Origin: Sphingomonadales bacterium
GTDB lineage: Bacteria > Pseudomonadota > Alphaproteobacteria > Sphingomonadales > Sphingomonadaceae
Direction: 5' to 3'
Assembly (NCBI GenBank): GCA_027490095.1
Contig: JAIXYT010000011.1
Span: forward strand, 1 to 37,057
Length of the DNA stretch: 37,057 bases
This document shows, one piece after another, positions 1 through 8,191 of this stretch. The notes below the pieces were generated by a model. That model worked only from the letters and a program-made list of their open reading frames with translations. It searched no databases and was not told where the DNA came from. The number at the start of each line of letters is the position of its first letter. Positions within the stretch are counted from its first letter, which is position 1. The translations under genes were made by a program, and so were the position numbers.

Positions 1-1
1 C

Positions 2-1909
2 TTCGACCCCAATGCCGCCCAGCCGGTGTCGGTGGTCTATGACGATGTCGCGCTCGAGAACCCGATGCTGAAGAGCTTCCCGGTGTTCGATGTCGCGAAC
101 ATCGAGGTTCTGCGGGGGCCCCAGGGCACGCTGTTCGGCCGCAACACGCCGGCGGGCGTTGTGAAGATCAGCTCGGCAAGGCCCTCGACCGAGGCGCTGA
201 CGGGCTATGGCAGCATCAGCTGGGGCACCTACAACACGGTGAACGCCGAAGCGGCGCTGAACGTGCCGCTGGGTGGCGGCTTCGCAGCCCGCCTGTCGGG
301 GATCGTGCAGCGGCGGGACGACTGGGTGGAGAACACGGACACGGCGGGCCTCGCCGACAGCAACCTCGAGGGCTATCGCGACATTGCGGGCCGGCTGCAG
401 ATCGGCTTCGAGAGCGACGGCTTCAATGCGCTGGTGAACGTACACGCCCGCGATCTCGACGGCACGCCGCGGATCTTCCGGGCCGGCCTGTTCCGCCGTG
501 GCACCAATGACTTCGCACCGGGCTTCGACAAGGGGCGCGTGGCCCTGGACGGACTGACCAGCCAGTCGCTGAGTTCGTTCGGCGCGAACCTCAGGATGGA
601 CCTGACCTTCGACGGCATCGGCACGCTGTATTCCGTGACGGCCTATGAAGAGGCCAATGTGGAATCGACCGGCGATATCGACGGCGGCAACCGTTATGTC
701 TTCCCGCCGCTTGGGCTGAACAATGCGCTGTTCCCGGTGAACACCGGCGGCCGCACCAAGCCCAAGGAGTTCAGCCAGGAGCTGCGCTTCGCGACGGAAG
801 ACTTCGGCGGGTTCCGGGCGCAGGCCGGGCTCTACTATTTCAAGCAGGACCTCTACTACAACGAGACCAGCTTCTTCCCCGGCGACACCGTCACCAACAC
901 GCTGATCGAGCATGAGAACAACTTCACCAACTGGGGCCTGTTCGCATCCGCCGAATACAAGGTTGCCGAGACGCTGACCCTGCGTGGCGGCCTGCGCTAT
1001 TCCAACGACGAGAAGGACGACACGGTGTCGGGCTTTGCGCCGGGCTTCGCGGTGCCGCCCGGCACCCTGCCGGTCAGCGCGAGCGTTTCGGGTGACAATC
1101 TGGCCTGGGATCTTTCGGCCACCTGGGAGGCGACCGACACGCTGAACCTCTATGCCCGGGTTGCAACGGGCTACCTTGGGCCGGCGATCCAGGGCCGGGT
1201 ACAGTTCGGCAGCCAGGTGACGACGGCGGGCGAGCAGACGACGATCTCGGGCGAAGCGGGGCTGAAGTATCTGTCGCCGACGCGGGAGCTGCGCTTTGAC
1301 CTGTCGGCCTATTGGAACCGGACCAACGACATCCAGCTGACGGCGGTGGGCGGCGGCACCAATTCGGCGCGGCTGCTGAACGCCGACAAGGCGGTGGGCT
1401 ATGGCCTGGAGAGCGAGCTGGGCTGGCGGCCGCTGGAGGGCCTGGACATCACGGCCAGCGGCAGCTGGAACTTCACCGAGATCCGCGATTCCGGGCTTGC
1501 AGTGGCGCCGTGCGGATCGGGGGTGTGCACGGTGCGTGACCCGCTGAACGCAGGCGGCCTTGCCATCATCGACGGCAACGACCTGCCGCAGGCGCCGCGG
1601 TTCACGGCCAATGCGACGTTGCGCTATGGCGTGCCGATGGGCGACGGGGAGATCTTCTTCTTCACCGACTGGGCCTACCGGTCGGAGGTGAACTTCTTCC
1701 TGTATGAAGCGGTCGAGTTCAGGGGCAAGTCGCTGCTGGAAGGGGGCCTGAAGGCGGGTTACGCGTTCGGCAACGGGCTGGAGGCGAGCCTGTTCGCGCG
1801 CAACATCACCAACCAGATCCGCGCCGTTTCGGGCATCGACTTCAACAACCTGACGGGGATGATCAACGAGCCGCGGATCATCGGGGTGGAGCTGCGGGGG
1901 AGGTTCTAG
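2..1909 (+). CDS. TonB-dependent receptor, 5' end missing
   Basis: Outer-membrane TonB-dependent receptor: a 22-stranded beta-barrel with an internal plug, importing a ligand with energy from TonB-ExbBD. The reading frame is open to the window edge, so the signal peptide, TonB box and start of the plug lie outside; GTG at 26 is only an internal valine. The end of the plug is clear (IEVLRGPQGTLFGRNTPAG, followed by VVKISSARP). The remaining residues are alternating amphipathic barrel strands, ending in the aromatic C-terminus VELRGRF expected for outer-membrane insertion. The plug motif is typical of the large receptor families of sphingomonads. The substrate cannot be read from the sequence. 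No copy of the 18-base operator described below is visible near its 3' side, and its own promoter is outside the window, so membership of the TetR regulon is undecided. Confidence 0.93.
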   Translation, partial: FDPNAAQPVSVVYDDVALENPMLKSFPVFDVANIEVLRGPQGTLFGRNTPAGVVKISSARPSTEALTGYGSISWGTYNTVNAEAALNVPLGGGFAARLSGIVQRRDDWVENTDTAGLADSNLEGYRDIAGRLQIGFESDGFNALVNVHARDLDGTPRIFRAGLFRRGTNDFAPGFDKGRVALDGLTSQSLSSFGANLRMDLTFDGIGTLYSVTAYEEANVESTGDIDGGNRYVFPPLGLNNALFPVNTGGRTKPKEFSQELRFATEDFGGFRAQAGLYYFKQDLYYNETSFFPGDTVTNTLIEHENNFTNWGLFASAEYKVAETLTLRGGLRYSNDEKDDTVSGFAPGFAVPPGTLPVSASVSGDNLAWDLSATWEATDTLNLYARVATGYLGPAIQGRVQFGSQVTTAGEQTTISGEAGLKYLSPTRELRFDLSAYWNRTNDIQLTAVGGGTNSARLLNADKAVGYGLESELGWRPLEGLDITASGSWNFTEIRDSGLAVAPCGSGVCTVRDPLNAGGLAIIDGNDLPQAPRFTANATLRYGVPMGDGEIFFFTDWAYRSEVNFFLYEAVEFRGKSLLEGGLKAGYAFGNGLEASLFARNITNQIRAVSGIDFNNLTGMINEPRIIGVELRGRF

Positions 1910-1928
1910 GCTGAAGCGGGCCGCGACC

Positions 1929-2086
1929 AGCGCGCAGCGCTGGTTCGCGGACTCCGCGCAAGCCCGGCCGGCGGAGTCGGCGATCTCTCTCGCCGACCCG
2001 TCCGACGAGTCCGGCTTTGCCGGACCCTTTTTCTATTTTCTTGAACGCCTTAAGCGGACTCGGCGGCTTTGCCGCCGGCCGCCGAG
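1929..2086 (+). repeat. Dispersed hairpin-rich intergenic repeat, copy A
   Basis: The stretch contains a small palindrome (CAGCGC-GCA-GCGCTG type), then GCCCGGCCGGCG, then a 25-base block at 2003-2027 identical to 34887-34911, then a 22-base block at 2053-2074 identical to 34944-34965. The order and approximate spacing of blocks match copy B (34806-34965) and, in part, copy C (2261-2425). It lies directly behind the receptor gene and carries two terminator-like hairpins. Function as a repeat family is inferred. Confidence 0.7.
2009..2032 (+). terminator. Rho-independent terminator within repeat copy A
   Basis: A perfect 7-base stem GTCCGGC/GCCGGAC with a TTT loop (2009-2025) is followed by CC and five T residues (2028-2032). 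It lies about 100 bases behind the receptor stop codon on the same strand and is probably its transcription terminator. Confidence 0.75.
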
Positions 2087-2090
2087 TTTT
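2059..2090 (+). terminator. Second tandem terminator hairpin in repeat copy A
   Basis: CTCGGCGGC (2059-2067) pairs perfectly with GCCGCCGAG (2078-2086) and is followed by TTTT (2087-2090). An alternative shorter stem with a TTT loop is also possible. Together with the hairpin at 2009 it forms a tandem terminator. Confidence 0.65.
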
Positions 2091-2260
2091 CGCAGTTTTC
2101 GCGCTGACAACGGGGACTCCCGGGCAGGCGTGCGCGCGTTGCATGGAAAGCGGGTTGTAGGACAGCGGCTTGTTCGCTGCGGCTTCCACGGTGCAAAGAG
2201 CAACGGGGAGGATAGGCACAGGTTGGGGCTGTAGGACAGGCCGGAGGCGGCAGCGGCGAA

Positions 2261-2425
2261 GGCGCAGCGATCGTCCGCTGACTCGACGCAGGCCCGGCCG
2301 GCGGGGCCGCGCAGCGGAACCCGACCGACGAGCGGGCGTTCAGCCGGAGGCTGACCTGCGGTGCGCCCGCAATTCTTTCTTGTTCTTGACCTTCAGGCGG
2401 ACTCGTCGGCTTCGCCGCCGGCCGC
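2261..2425 (+). repeat. Dispersed hairpin-rich intergenic repeat, copy C (diverged)
   Basis: It shares CGCTGACTCG-N-CGCAGGCCCGGCCGGCG (2276-2303) with copy B, and its 3' block GCGGACTCG-N-CGGCTTCGCCGCC with copy A, including the T-rich lead-in. The middle terminator-like hairpin is replaced by other inverted repeats (TCAGCC-GGA-GGCTGA nested in CGGGCG/CGCCCG). I infer a degraded relative of copies A and B. The DNA on either side of it (2091-2260 and 2426-2563) shows no gene. Confidence 0.55.
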
Positions 2426-2563
2426 TTGGGGGCCGATACCGGAACGACAGATTCCGGGCTTGAGCTACAAGAATCCGCCGTTCCCGCAGGGCGGTGCACA
2501 GCGGGCCTCGTTGGCGCTGGGCAGCCCGAGCTGTCGTTCAATGTCGGCGGGCCTGGCGCTTTG

Positions 2564-2656
2564 TCAGATCTCTGTCGGATCCGCGAGCGCGAGGGCTTCT
2601 TCCATCTCGACGCCGAGGTATCGAATGGCGGCCTCGATCTGTAGGCGCCCGGATCG
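2564..2656 (-). pseudogene. Fragment of a tyrosine recombinase/integrase C-terminus
   Basis: Reading leftward, the last 30 codons before a stop at 2564-2566 include IEAAIRYLGVEMEEALALAD followed by PTEI. This resembles the extreme C-terminal tail seen in many proteobacterial tyrosine recombinases (of the form LESTVRYLGIEVDDALEIAE). No catalytic domain (R...HxxR...Y) can be read upstream, and the frame then runs antisense into the second receptor gene, so only a scrap remains. It suggests that a mobile element once ended here. The match is from memory of the family and is short, so it needs a search. Confidence 0.5.
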
Positions 2657-2681
2657 GGTGGCGCCACTTCGCCATGGCACC

Positions 2682-2710
2682 TTGTCGCACACGATACAGT
2701 TGTGTATTGA
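2682..2710 (+). promoter_or_regulatory. Candidate promoter of the TonB receptor gene at 2783
   Basis: TTGTCG (2682-2687) and TATTGA (2705-2710) are separated by 17 bases. The 18-base operator at 2692-2709 fills the spacer and overlaps the -10. The same layout (TTGTTA-N17-TATTGA with the operator in the same register) occurs on the minus strand in front of the second DUF885 gene, which supports both assignments. Confidence 0.55.
2692..2709 (+). promoter_or_regulatory. TetR-type operator, site 1
   Basis: CGATACA-GTTG-TGTATTG is a near-perfect inverted repeat of 7-base arms around 4 bases. It is one of four such sites in this window, all ahead of genes in the same functional cluster. It lies 73 bases before the receptor start. 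The likely binding protein is the TetR regulator encoded at 7498-8100 (inference). Confidence 0.75.
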
Positions 2711-2782
2711 TACGAGACAGCATTGTTTCGGCCAGATCAGCGGAACCGCGGCAGGCCTGCCAAATGAAGGGGATTCAAGGTC

Positions 2783-4900
2783 ATGAAGAACGCCCGACTG
2801 GTCAGCCGTTCCAGCCTTCTTGCCGCTGCTGCATTGCTTGCAGTGCCTGTCATTGCCCAGGAGGCGCCGTCTGCCGAGGCCGGTGCAGCAGCGGACATCA
2901 TCGTGACCGCCCAGAAGCGCGAGGAGCGGCTGATCGATGTGCCGGTGTCGATCAGCGCCTTTTCCGCGAACGACATCGCGAACCGCAACGTGAGCACCCT
3001 CGATGCTCTGCAGGCGTCCGTCCCCGGCCTGCGCATGGTCGACATCGGGCCGGGCTCGCAGCGCATCCAGCTCCGCGGCATCTCGCAGTATCAGGGGCTC
3101 CCGACGGTCGGCGTCTATCTCGACGAATTCTCGGTCCTGACGCTGGGCGCCTCGGGCACCGCCGAAATCCGCCTGCTCGACCTTGAGCGGATCGAAGTGC
3201 TGCGGGGCCCGCAGGCCGCGCTGTACGGCGAAAGCTCGATGGGCGGCACCATCCGCTATGTGACGGCAAACCCGGATCTCGACACGTTCGGCGGCTCGGC
3301 GCTTGGCGAAATCAGCACGGTGAAGGACGGCGCCACGGGTTACCGGATGGAAGGCGTGGTGAACGCGCCGCTGATCCAGGACAAGCTCGGCCTGCGCATC
3401 GCGGCCGCGCGCGAGAATCTTCCCGGTTGGGTCGACGGCGCGCTGGGCGATGACCGCAACGGGCAGGACAACACCACCATCCGCGGCACCCTGCTGTTCG
3501 AGCCGACGTCTGCGCTCTCGATCAAGCTGCTCGGCCTCTACAACAAGTCCGAACAGTGGGTGAAGAACTACGCATTGCCCGATCGGACGACCGCGCAGAT
3601 CGTGCCGTCGATCGCCAACCAGGATTACTGGCTGGGCACGCTGGTCGTGAGCTATGATGTCGGCCCGGTCACCCTGATGAGCTCGACCGGCTATCTCGAC
3701 CAGTCGGGCCGCTCGGTCGACGACAGCGCGCAATTCTACAACAACCTGTTCGGCGCCCCGCTGCTGACCACCGCGGTGACCGACAGCAGGGGCAATTTCC
3801 GCCGCTGGAGCCAGGAGCTGCGCCTGACCTCCAACGGCACGGGCCCGCTGCGTTACGTGGCCGGGATCAACTATTTCGATGCGGAGTCGAGCGGCCTCAC
3901 CACCGGCGACGGGGAAAGCAATGTTCTGCCGCCCGAGCTGCTTGGCGTGGTCTTCGAACAGGACACCGACTCGTTCCGATCCAAGGCGCTGGCGGTCTAT
4001 GGAAGCCTCGCCTACGATTTCAACGATGTGGTGACGCTGGATGTGGGTGGTCGCTACTTCTATGACCGCCGCAGTGTCGACAGCGTCTTCACGCTGATCG
4101 GCTTCCCGATCCCGCCGACCGTCACCGACCAGTCGGGCAGCTTCCGCAGCTTCAACCCCAGCGTCTCGCTTTCAGTGAAGACCGGGGAATCGGGGCAGGT
4201 CTATGGCCGAGTGGCCAAGGGCTTCCGGTCGGGCGGGTTCAACCAGGTGACCAATCCGATCATCCCGCCGACCTATGGTCCGGAAACGCTCTGGACCTAT
4301 GAAGTCGGCACGAAGCAGTCGCTGCTGGATGGCACTCTGTTCGTGGATGCGAGCGTCTACTACAATGATTACAAGGACATCCAGGCGAACCAGCTGGTGA
4401 ACCCGACGGTCGCCACGGTGGTGAATGCCGGCAATGCGCGCGGCCCGGGGGTGGACCTGACGGTGCAGGCCAAGCCAATTCCCGACCTCTCCGCAATGGC
4501 GACGCTGGGGTACAACAACCTGCGCTACAAGGGGCAGACGCTGGACCGCAATCCGGGCGACCCGGCGGACATGGTGCCCGACTGGACCTGGTCGGTCGCG
4601 CTCGACTACACGCCGCGCCTCAACGACCAGGTCGGCCTGCTCGCCCATTTCGACATCGGCTTCATCGACGAGGCGCGGATCACCATCCGCTCGCGGACCT
4701 TCAACCAGACCGCCTTCACCCAGGCGCGTGCCGTCGCCAACCTTCGCCTGGGCGCGACGTTCGGCCGGATCGAGGGCTATGTGTTCGCGAACAACCTGTT
4801 CGACGAGAACAAGATCGTGAACCCGGCTTTCGGCGCCTTCTTCGAACCGACCCGCACCCGGCCGCGCACGCTTGGCATCGGGGCGCGCGCCGCCTTCTGA
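2783..4900 (+). CDS. TonB-dependent receptor of the peptidase cluster
   Basis: Complete outer-membrane TonB-dependent receptor of 705 residues. A signal peptide of about 25 residues ends in VPVIAQEAP. A TonB-box/plug start follows (DIIVTAQKREERLIDVPVSI), with plug motifs IQLRGIS and IEVLRGPQAALYGESSMGG, then the barrel, ending in an aromatic residue (GIGARAAF). The ATG at 2783 is chosen because the signal peptide begins there, with a purine-rich AAGGGGATTCAAGG upstream. The gene is preceded by an 18-base operator inside a plausible promoter and ends in a strong terminator shared with the convergent DUF885 gene. The same operator precedes two DUF885 peptidase-like genes and a hydrolase/peptidase operon. 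I infer that this receptor imports the substrate those enzymes process, probably a peptide or peptide-like compound. The ligand is unknown. Confidence 0.95.
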   Translation: MKNARLVSRSSLLAAAALLAVPVIAQEAPSAEAGAAADIIVTAQKREERLIDVPVSISAFSANDIANRNVSTLDALQASVPGLRMVDIGPGSQRIQLRGISQYQGLPTVGVYLDEFSVLTLGASGTAEIRLLDLERIEVLRGPQAALYGESSMGGTIRYVTANPDLDTFGGSALGEISTVKDGATGYRMEGVVNAPLIQDKLGLRIAAARENLPGWVDGALGDDRNGQDNTTIRGTLLFEPTSALSIKLLGLYNKSEQWVKNYALPDRTTAQIVPSIANQDYWLGTLVVSYDVGPVTLMSSTGYLDQSGRSVDDSAQFYNNLFGAPLLTTAVTDSRGNFRRWSQELRLTSNGTGPLRYVAGINYFDAESSGLTTGDGESNVLPPELLGVVFEQDTDSFRSKALAVYGSLAYDFNDVVTLDVGGRYFYDRRSVDSVFTLIGFPIPPTVTDQSGSFRSFNPSVSLSVKTGESGQVYGRVAKGFRSGGFNQVTNPIIPPTYGPETLWTYEVGTKQSLLDGTLFVDASVYYNDYKDIQANQLVNPTVATVVNAGNARGPGVDLTVQAKPIPDLSAMATLGYNNLRYKGQTLDRNPGDPADMVPDWTWSVALDYTPRLNDQVGLLAHFDIGFIDEARITIRSRTFNQTAFTQARAVANLRLGATFGRIEGYVFANNLFDENKIVNPAFGAFFEPTRTRPRTLGIGARAAF

Positions 4901-4922
4901 TCCTTTCCACGGGCACCAGGGT

Positions 4923-4957
4923 GGGAGCAGGCATCATTCCGATGCCTGCTCCCTTTT
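4923..4957 (+). terminator. Strong intrinsic terminator behind the receptor gene
   Basis: A perfect 13-base stem GGGAGCAGGCATC (4923-4935) / GATGCCTGCTCCC (4941-4953) with loop ATTCC is followed by TTTT. It sits in the 61-base gap between two convergent genes. On the minus strand the stem is the same but no T-run follows, so it serves mainly the receptor gene. Confidence 0.9.
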
Positions 4958-4961
4958 CCGT

Positions 4962-6752
4962 TCAGGGCCGGGCCCTGCGCTGGCCGGCGATCCACTTTTC
5001 CATGTGCTGGTCGAGCACGCTGAGCGGCAGGGCGCCGGGCGCCAGGACGGCATCGTGGAATGCGCGCAGGTCGAAGTCCCTGCCGAGCTCGGCCTCGACG
5101 TGGCGGCGCAGGCCGAGGATATGTTCATGGCCGAGCTTGTAGCCGAGCGCCTGGCCGGGGACGTCGGTCGCGTAGCGCAGCACCTCGGCGGACGCCTGCT
5201 GGGGTGACATGAGCGTGTTGTCGACGAGGTAGGTGCGCGCCTTTTCGTAATCCCAGCCAAGCGCGTTGACGCCGGTGTCGACGACCAGCCGCGCTGCCAT
5301 CATGACGTCGGTCGCGACCAGGCCATAGTGCTCGTAATCGTCCTTGAGGGCGCCCATCTCGATCGCGAGATTGGCGGCATATTGCGCCCAGCCCTCGTTG
5401 TAGGCGCTGAGCCGGAGGCTGGCGAGCTCGCGCCGGATCATCGGGAGCGCCTTGTTCTCGGCCTGGAGCGCGAGGTGGAAATGGTGGCCTGGGATCAGCT
5501 CGTGGAAGTTGATCGCCGCGGCCTGGACCATGGAGCGCTTGTCGAGGTCTGCGCCGTTGTAGCGGAACAGGCCTGCGGGTTCGACGCTGGACGGCTTTTC
5601 GTAATAGCCGAAGGCGACGCCGCGCTCGTTGGCGGGCGGGATCCGGCGGATGCCGTAGGGCGCCCTTGGCAGGCGGCCGAAATAGGCGGGGACATGCGGC
5701 TCGATGCGGGCGATCTGTGCGCGGTAGAGCGCCTCGAGCGCGGCGTCGTCTGCGACCCGGAAGCGCGGGTCGGTGTCGAGCATGCGGTGGAATTCGGCCT
5801 GGGTGCCGGTGAAACCGAGCCGGCTGCGGATTGCGGCCATGCGGCCTTGCGCGTCGGCGACCAGCCGCAGGCCGAGCGCATGAAGCTCTTCCGGCGAGGC
5901 CTGCATGGTGGTGTAGGTGGCGACAGCACGGGCATAACGATCCCGCCCGCCGGGATACTGGGACAGGCCGATCGCGGCAGGGGCCTTCGCCTCGTAGGCG
6001 GGGTCGAGCAGGCCGGCGATTGCCGCGATCCGGGGTGCGATGCGGGCCTGCACCAGCGACCGGACCTGGGCAGCGTAGGCGTCGCGCTCCTTGTCCGGAA
6101 GGCCGGCCAGGCGCGCCGCATCGGGCACAAGGCGGGGTTCGACCCCGCCGGCCAGGCCCTGGTAGGTGGCGCGCAGCGAGGCAATGGCCGGCTTCGGAAG
6201 GTAGATGCCGGCCTCGCGCTGGGCGACGGTCCTGGCGTGCATCTGGTCGATGCGGTCCCCCAGTTCGGCGAGCAGGCGGAGATATTCCGCGCGCTGGGCC
6301 GGCGTGGCGAGCGGGCGTTTGGAGGCGAATTCCAGGAGCCCGTTCAGCGGCAGGACGCCGCTGTAGGGCGTGATCGCAAAGTCCAGCAGCCAGTTGTCGG
6401 GCTCGTAGGCGACATCCTCGTGGAACTTCAGCAGGAACTGTCGGGTGATCTCGTCATCGGCGGAGAGTTGGCTCGGGTCGATGGCGCGCAGGGCCGCGAG
6501 GCGGTTGCGGGCGAAGCTGGCATCCTTGCGGGCTTCGGCAAGATCGATGTCCTTGATGCCGATGAAGGGGAGGCCGGCGGCATCGCGCAGGACATTGTCG
6601 GTCGAGAGCACCCATTGCCAGCTTTCGTCGGCGATTCCCGCGACCGCGCGTTCGGCCTCGTTCGACCTTGCGGGCGGCTGGGCCACGGCTGGAACCTCGA
6701 CCGCGCCGGAGGCCAGCAGGGCAGCCATGGCGACGACGGACATCCGGTTCAT
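4962..6752 (-). CDS. Exported DUF885 family putative zinc peptidase (paralogue 1)
   Basis: Protein of 596 residues with a signal peptide (MNRMSVVAMAALLASG, cleavage probably after VAQ), so periplasmic. The DUF885 hallmark HELIPGHH is at about residues 417-424 (INFHELIPGHHFHLALQ). By analogy with HExxH metallopeptidases, its histidines and glutamate would bind and activate zinc. The C-terminal half (TDVPGQALGYKLGHEHILGL; AFHDAVLAPGALPLSVLDQH) closely parallels the second DUF885 protein encoded at 12223. The frame stays open to 6797, but ATG at 6752 is preferred: it begins the signal peptide and has GAAAGG about 6 bases upstream. The gene is transcribed leftward, divergent from the SRPBCC-tetR pair, and the shared gap contains an operator. 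Peptidase activity is a family-level expectation; the substrate is unknown. Confidence 0.9.
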   Translation of the reverse strand: MNRMSVVAMAALLASGAVEVPAVAQPPARSNEAERAVAGIADESWQWVLSTDNVLRDAAGLPFIGIKDIDLAEARKDASFARNRLAALRAIDPSQLSADDEITRQFLLKFHEDVAYEPDNWLLDFAITPYSGVLPLNGLLEFASKRPLATPAQRAEYLRLLAELGDRIDQMHARTVAQREAGIYLPKPAIASLRATYQGLAGGVEPRLVPDAARLAGLPDKERDAYAAQVRSLVQARIAPRIAAIAGLLDPAYEAKAPAAIGLSQYPGGRDRYARAVATYTTMQASPEELHALGLRLVADAQGRMAAIRSRLGFTGTQAEFHRMLDTDPRFRVADDAALEALYRAQIARIEPHVPAYFGRLPRAPYGIRRIPPANERGVAFGYYEKPSSVEPAGLFRYNGADLDKRSMVQAAAINFHELIPGHHFHLALQAENKALPMIRRELASLRLSAYNEGWAQYAANLAIEMGALKDDYEHYGLVATDVMMAARLVVDTGVNALGWDYEKARTYLVDNTLMSPQQASAEVLRYATDVPGQALGYKLGHEHILGLRRHVEAELGRDFDLRAFHDAVLAPGALPLSVLDQHMEKWIAGQRRARP

Positions 6753-6818
6753 TGCAGCGCCTTTCATTCCACGGCCCGCTGGGCAGCCCATTCGCATTGA
6801 CCTTTCGCCATGGTCGGT

Positions 6819-6836
6819 CGATACATCAATGTATTG
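6819..6836 (-). promoter_or_regulatory. TetR-type operator, site 2 (divergent gap)
   Basis: CGATACA-TCAA-TGTATTG has the same arms as site 1. It lies in the 141-base gap between the leftward DUF885 gene (start 6752) and the rightward SRPBCC-tetR pair (start 6894), so one site could control both directions, including tetR itself (autoregulation). I could not assign convincing -35/-10 elements to either direction here. Confidence 0.75.
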
Positions 6837-6893
6837 TAATTATGCGCCGTCGGTGCAACCGAAATCGGGTGCCGGCATGGGATGGAGGCACGG

Positions 6894-7496
6894 ATGAAGA
6901 TCGGCAAGGCAATCGGGGTGGCCGCGCTTGTTGCAGCAAGCGCGCTGGCCGGGGAAACGGGCGGACTGGCGGCCGAGATGAAGGCGCCGCAGGCCTCGGA
7001 CATGATCCTGGCGCCCTTTTCCGATCACCACAGCATCAGGGTGGAAAAGCCGGCCGACGTGGTGTGGAAGCATATCAAGCGGCTCTATGTCGATGGCGAA
7101 CGGATGCGCCAGCAGGGATTTTCGGTGAGCCCGGTGACGGCGGACCCGACGGCGTGGCTCGGCGGTGTCCGTGGCGTGCGCGGCAACGACACGAGCCGAC
7201 CGGAGGTCACCATCCTGGTAAGCGGGGTCGACGAGAAGGAGCGGCTGCTGACGCTGATGATCCTGCTCGAGAATCCGGTCCCGGTCTATGTGATCCACCA
7301 GGTGCGGCCCGACGGGCCGAACGCCTCGGTCTACCAGACGATCATCCAGACGCGCTGGCCTGTGAAGAAGCCCGACGGCGGTGCGCTGACCGCAGACTAT
7401 GCCCGAGAGAAGATGAAGGCCGACGTCGCCTTCCACAATTCCGAAGTCGCCGCGATCATGAAGCGCGAGAAGGCCGTCATCGAGGCGCTGGATTGA
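6894..7496 (+). CDS. Exported SRPBCC-like protein of unknown function
   Basis: Protein of 200 residues with a clear signal peptide (MKIGKAIGVAALVAASALAG, cut near GLAAEM). The segment HHSIRVEKPADVVWKHIKRL, followed by alternating strands and a long C-terminal helix, resembles the START/SRPBCC fold, whose members hold hydrophobic ligands in a deep pocket. The ATG at 6894 is preferred over 6882 because GGAGG lies 5 bases upstream. It is followed one base later by tetR, so the two are probably translated from one message. A role as a periplasmic binding or processing protein for the cluster's substrate is inference. No catalytic residues were recognised, and the fold assignment is moderate. Confidence 0.75.
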   Translation: MKIGKAIGVAALVAASALAGETGGLAAEMKAPQASDMILAPFSDHHSIRVEKPADVVWKHIKRLYVDGERMRQQGFSVSPVTADPTAWLGGVRGVRGNDTSRPEVTILVSGVDEKERLLTLMILLENPVPVYVIHQVRPDGPNASVYQTIIQTRWPVKKPDGGALTADYAREKMKADVAFHNSEVAAIMKREKAVIEALD

Positions 7497-7497
7497 C

Positions 7498-8100
7498 ATG
7501 GCTGATGGCTTGACCGACGAGCCCCGCATGCGGGGCAAGGCGCTGAGTGGACAGGACCGCGACACGCCGGTCGAGAAGGACTGGATCGCGGCCGCGCGCG
7601 AGATGCTTATCGAAGGCGGCATCGCTGCCGTTCAGATCAATCCGTTGGCCGGCCGGCTGGGCGTGACGCGAGGCGGCTTCTACTGGCGGTTCCGCAACCG
7701 GCAGGATTTGCTGGACCAGCTGCTGCTCGACTGGGAAGGCTCGAACGCGCAGCATTTCCTGGACCGGCTGGCCGAGCCGGGGACGCCGCGCGAACGGATC
7801 GACCGGCTGATCGACCTGTGGCTGGAAGAGCGCCAGTTCGATCCGCGGCTGGAAGCGGCGATCCGGCAATGGGCGCGGATCGACGAGGCGGTGCACGAGC
7901 GGGTGCGCAAGGTCGACCTCGGGCGAATCCGGGCGATCGCGGACATCTTCCTTCAGGGCGGTTTCGAGCCGGCCGATGCGGAGGCGCGGGCGCGGATCAC
8001 CTATTTCCACCAGATCGGCTATTATGCGCTGGACCTGGGCGAGAGCCCGCAGCAGCGCGCCGAAATGCGCCCGCACTACACGCGCGTCCTGTACGGCTGA
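7498..8100 (+). CDS. TetR family transcriptional regulator
   Basis: Cytoplasmic one-component regulator of 200 residues. The N-terminal DNA-binding domain (about residues 27-75) has the TetR helix-turn-helix: an amphipathic first helix (DWIAAAREMLIEGG), then VQINPLAGRLGVTRGGFYWR with the family's GxFYxxF-type recognition helix, and a following helix FRNRQDLLDQLLLDW. The C-terminal ligand domain is divergent, as is usual for the family. The start ATG follows the SRPBCC stop by one base. TetR proteins normally repress from 15-20 base inverted repeats near their own gene. The 18-base repeat upstream of this gene pair, repeated at three more promoters nearby, fits that pattern. The inducing ligand is probably the imported substrate or a product (inference). 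Confidence 0.93.
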   Translation: MADGLTDEPRMRGKALSGQDRDTPVEKDWIAAAREMLIEGGIAAVQINPLAGRLGVTRGGFYWRFRNRQDLLDQLLLDWEGSNAQHFLDRLAEPGTPRERIDRLIDLWLEERQFDPRLEAAIRQWARIDEAVHERVRKVDLGRIRAIADIFLQGGFEPADAEARARITYFHQIGYYALDLGESPQQRAEMRPHYTRVLYG

Positions 8101-8136
8101 CGCCTGAGGCCGATGCGACGGCCGCGAAAGCGGCGA

Positions 8137-8165
8137 TTGCGCAATACATATGTGTATCGTAAGCT
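8137..8165 (+). promoter_or_regulatory. Candidate promoter of the hydrolase-peptidase-deiodinase operon
   Basis: TTGCGC (8137-8142) and TAAGCT (8160-8165) are separated by 17 bases, with the operator filling the spacer. The -10 is weak, and the register differs slightly from the promoters at 2682 and 14159. Confidence 0.4.
8142..8159 (+). promoter_or_regulatory. TetR-type operator, site 3
   Basis: CAATACA-TATG-TGTATCG is the reverse-orientation form of the same inverted repeat. It sits in the 91-base gap between tetR and the alpha/beta hydrolase gene, 33 bases before the hydrolase start. It indicates that the downstream three-gene operon has its own regulated promoter rather than relying on read-through from tetR. 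Confidence 0.78.
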
Positions 8166-8191
8166 GAGCCCTCATCGAGGCGGAGGACAGG

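Noticed and set aside
2050..2667. 205-codon minus-strand frame across the intergenic repeats
   Set aside because: Proline/serine/arginine-rich low-complexity translation of hairpin DNA with no domain. Only the short recombinase-like tail, in another frame, was kept.
5328..6800. 490-codon open frame on the plus strand opposite the first DUF885 gene
   Set aside because: An antisense shadow of high-GC coding DNA: no family resemblance, whereas the minus strand gives a signal peptide and the HELIPGHH motif.
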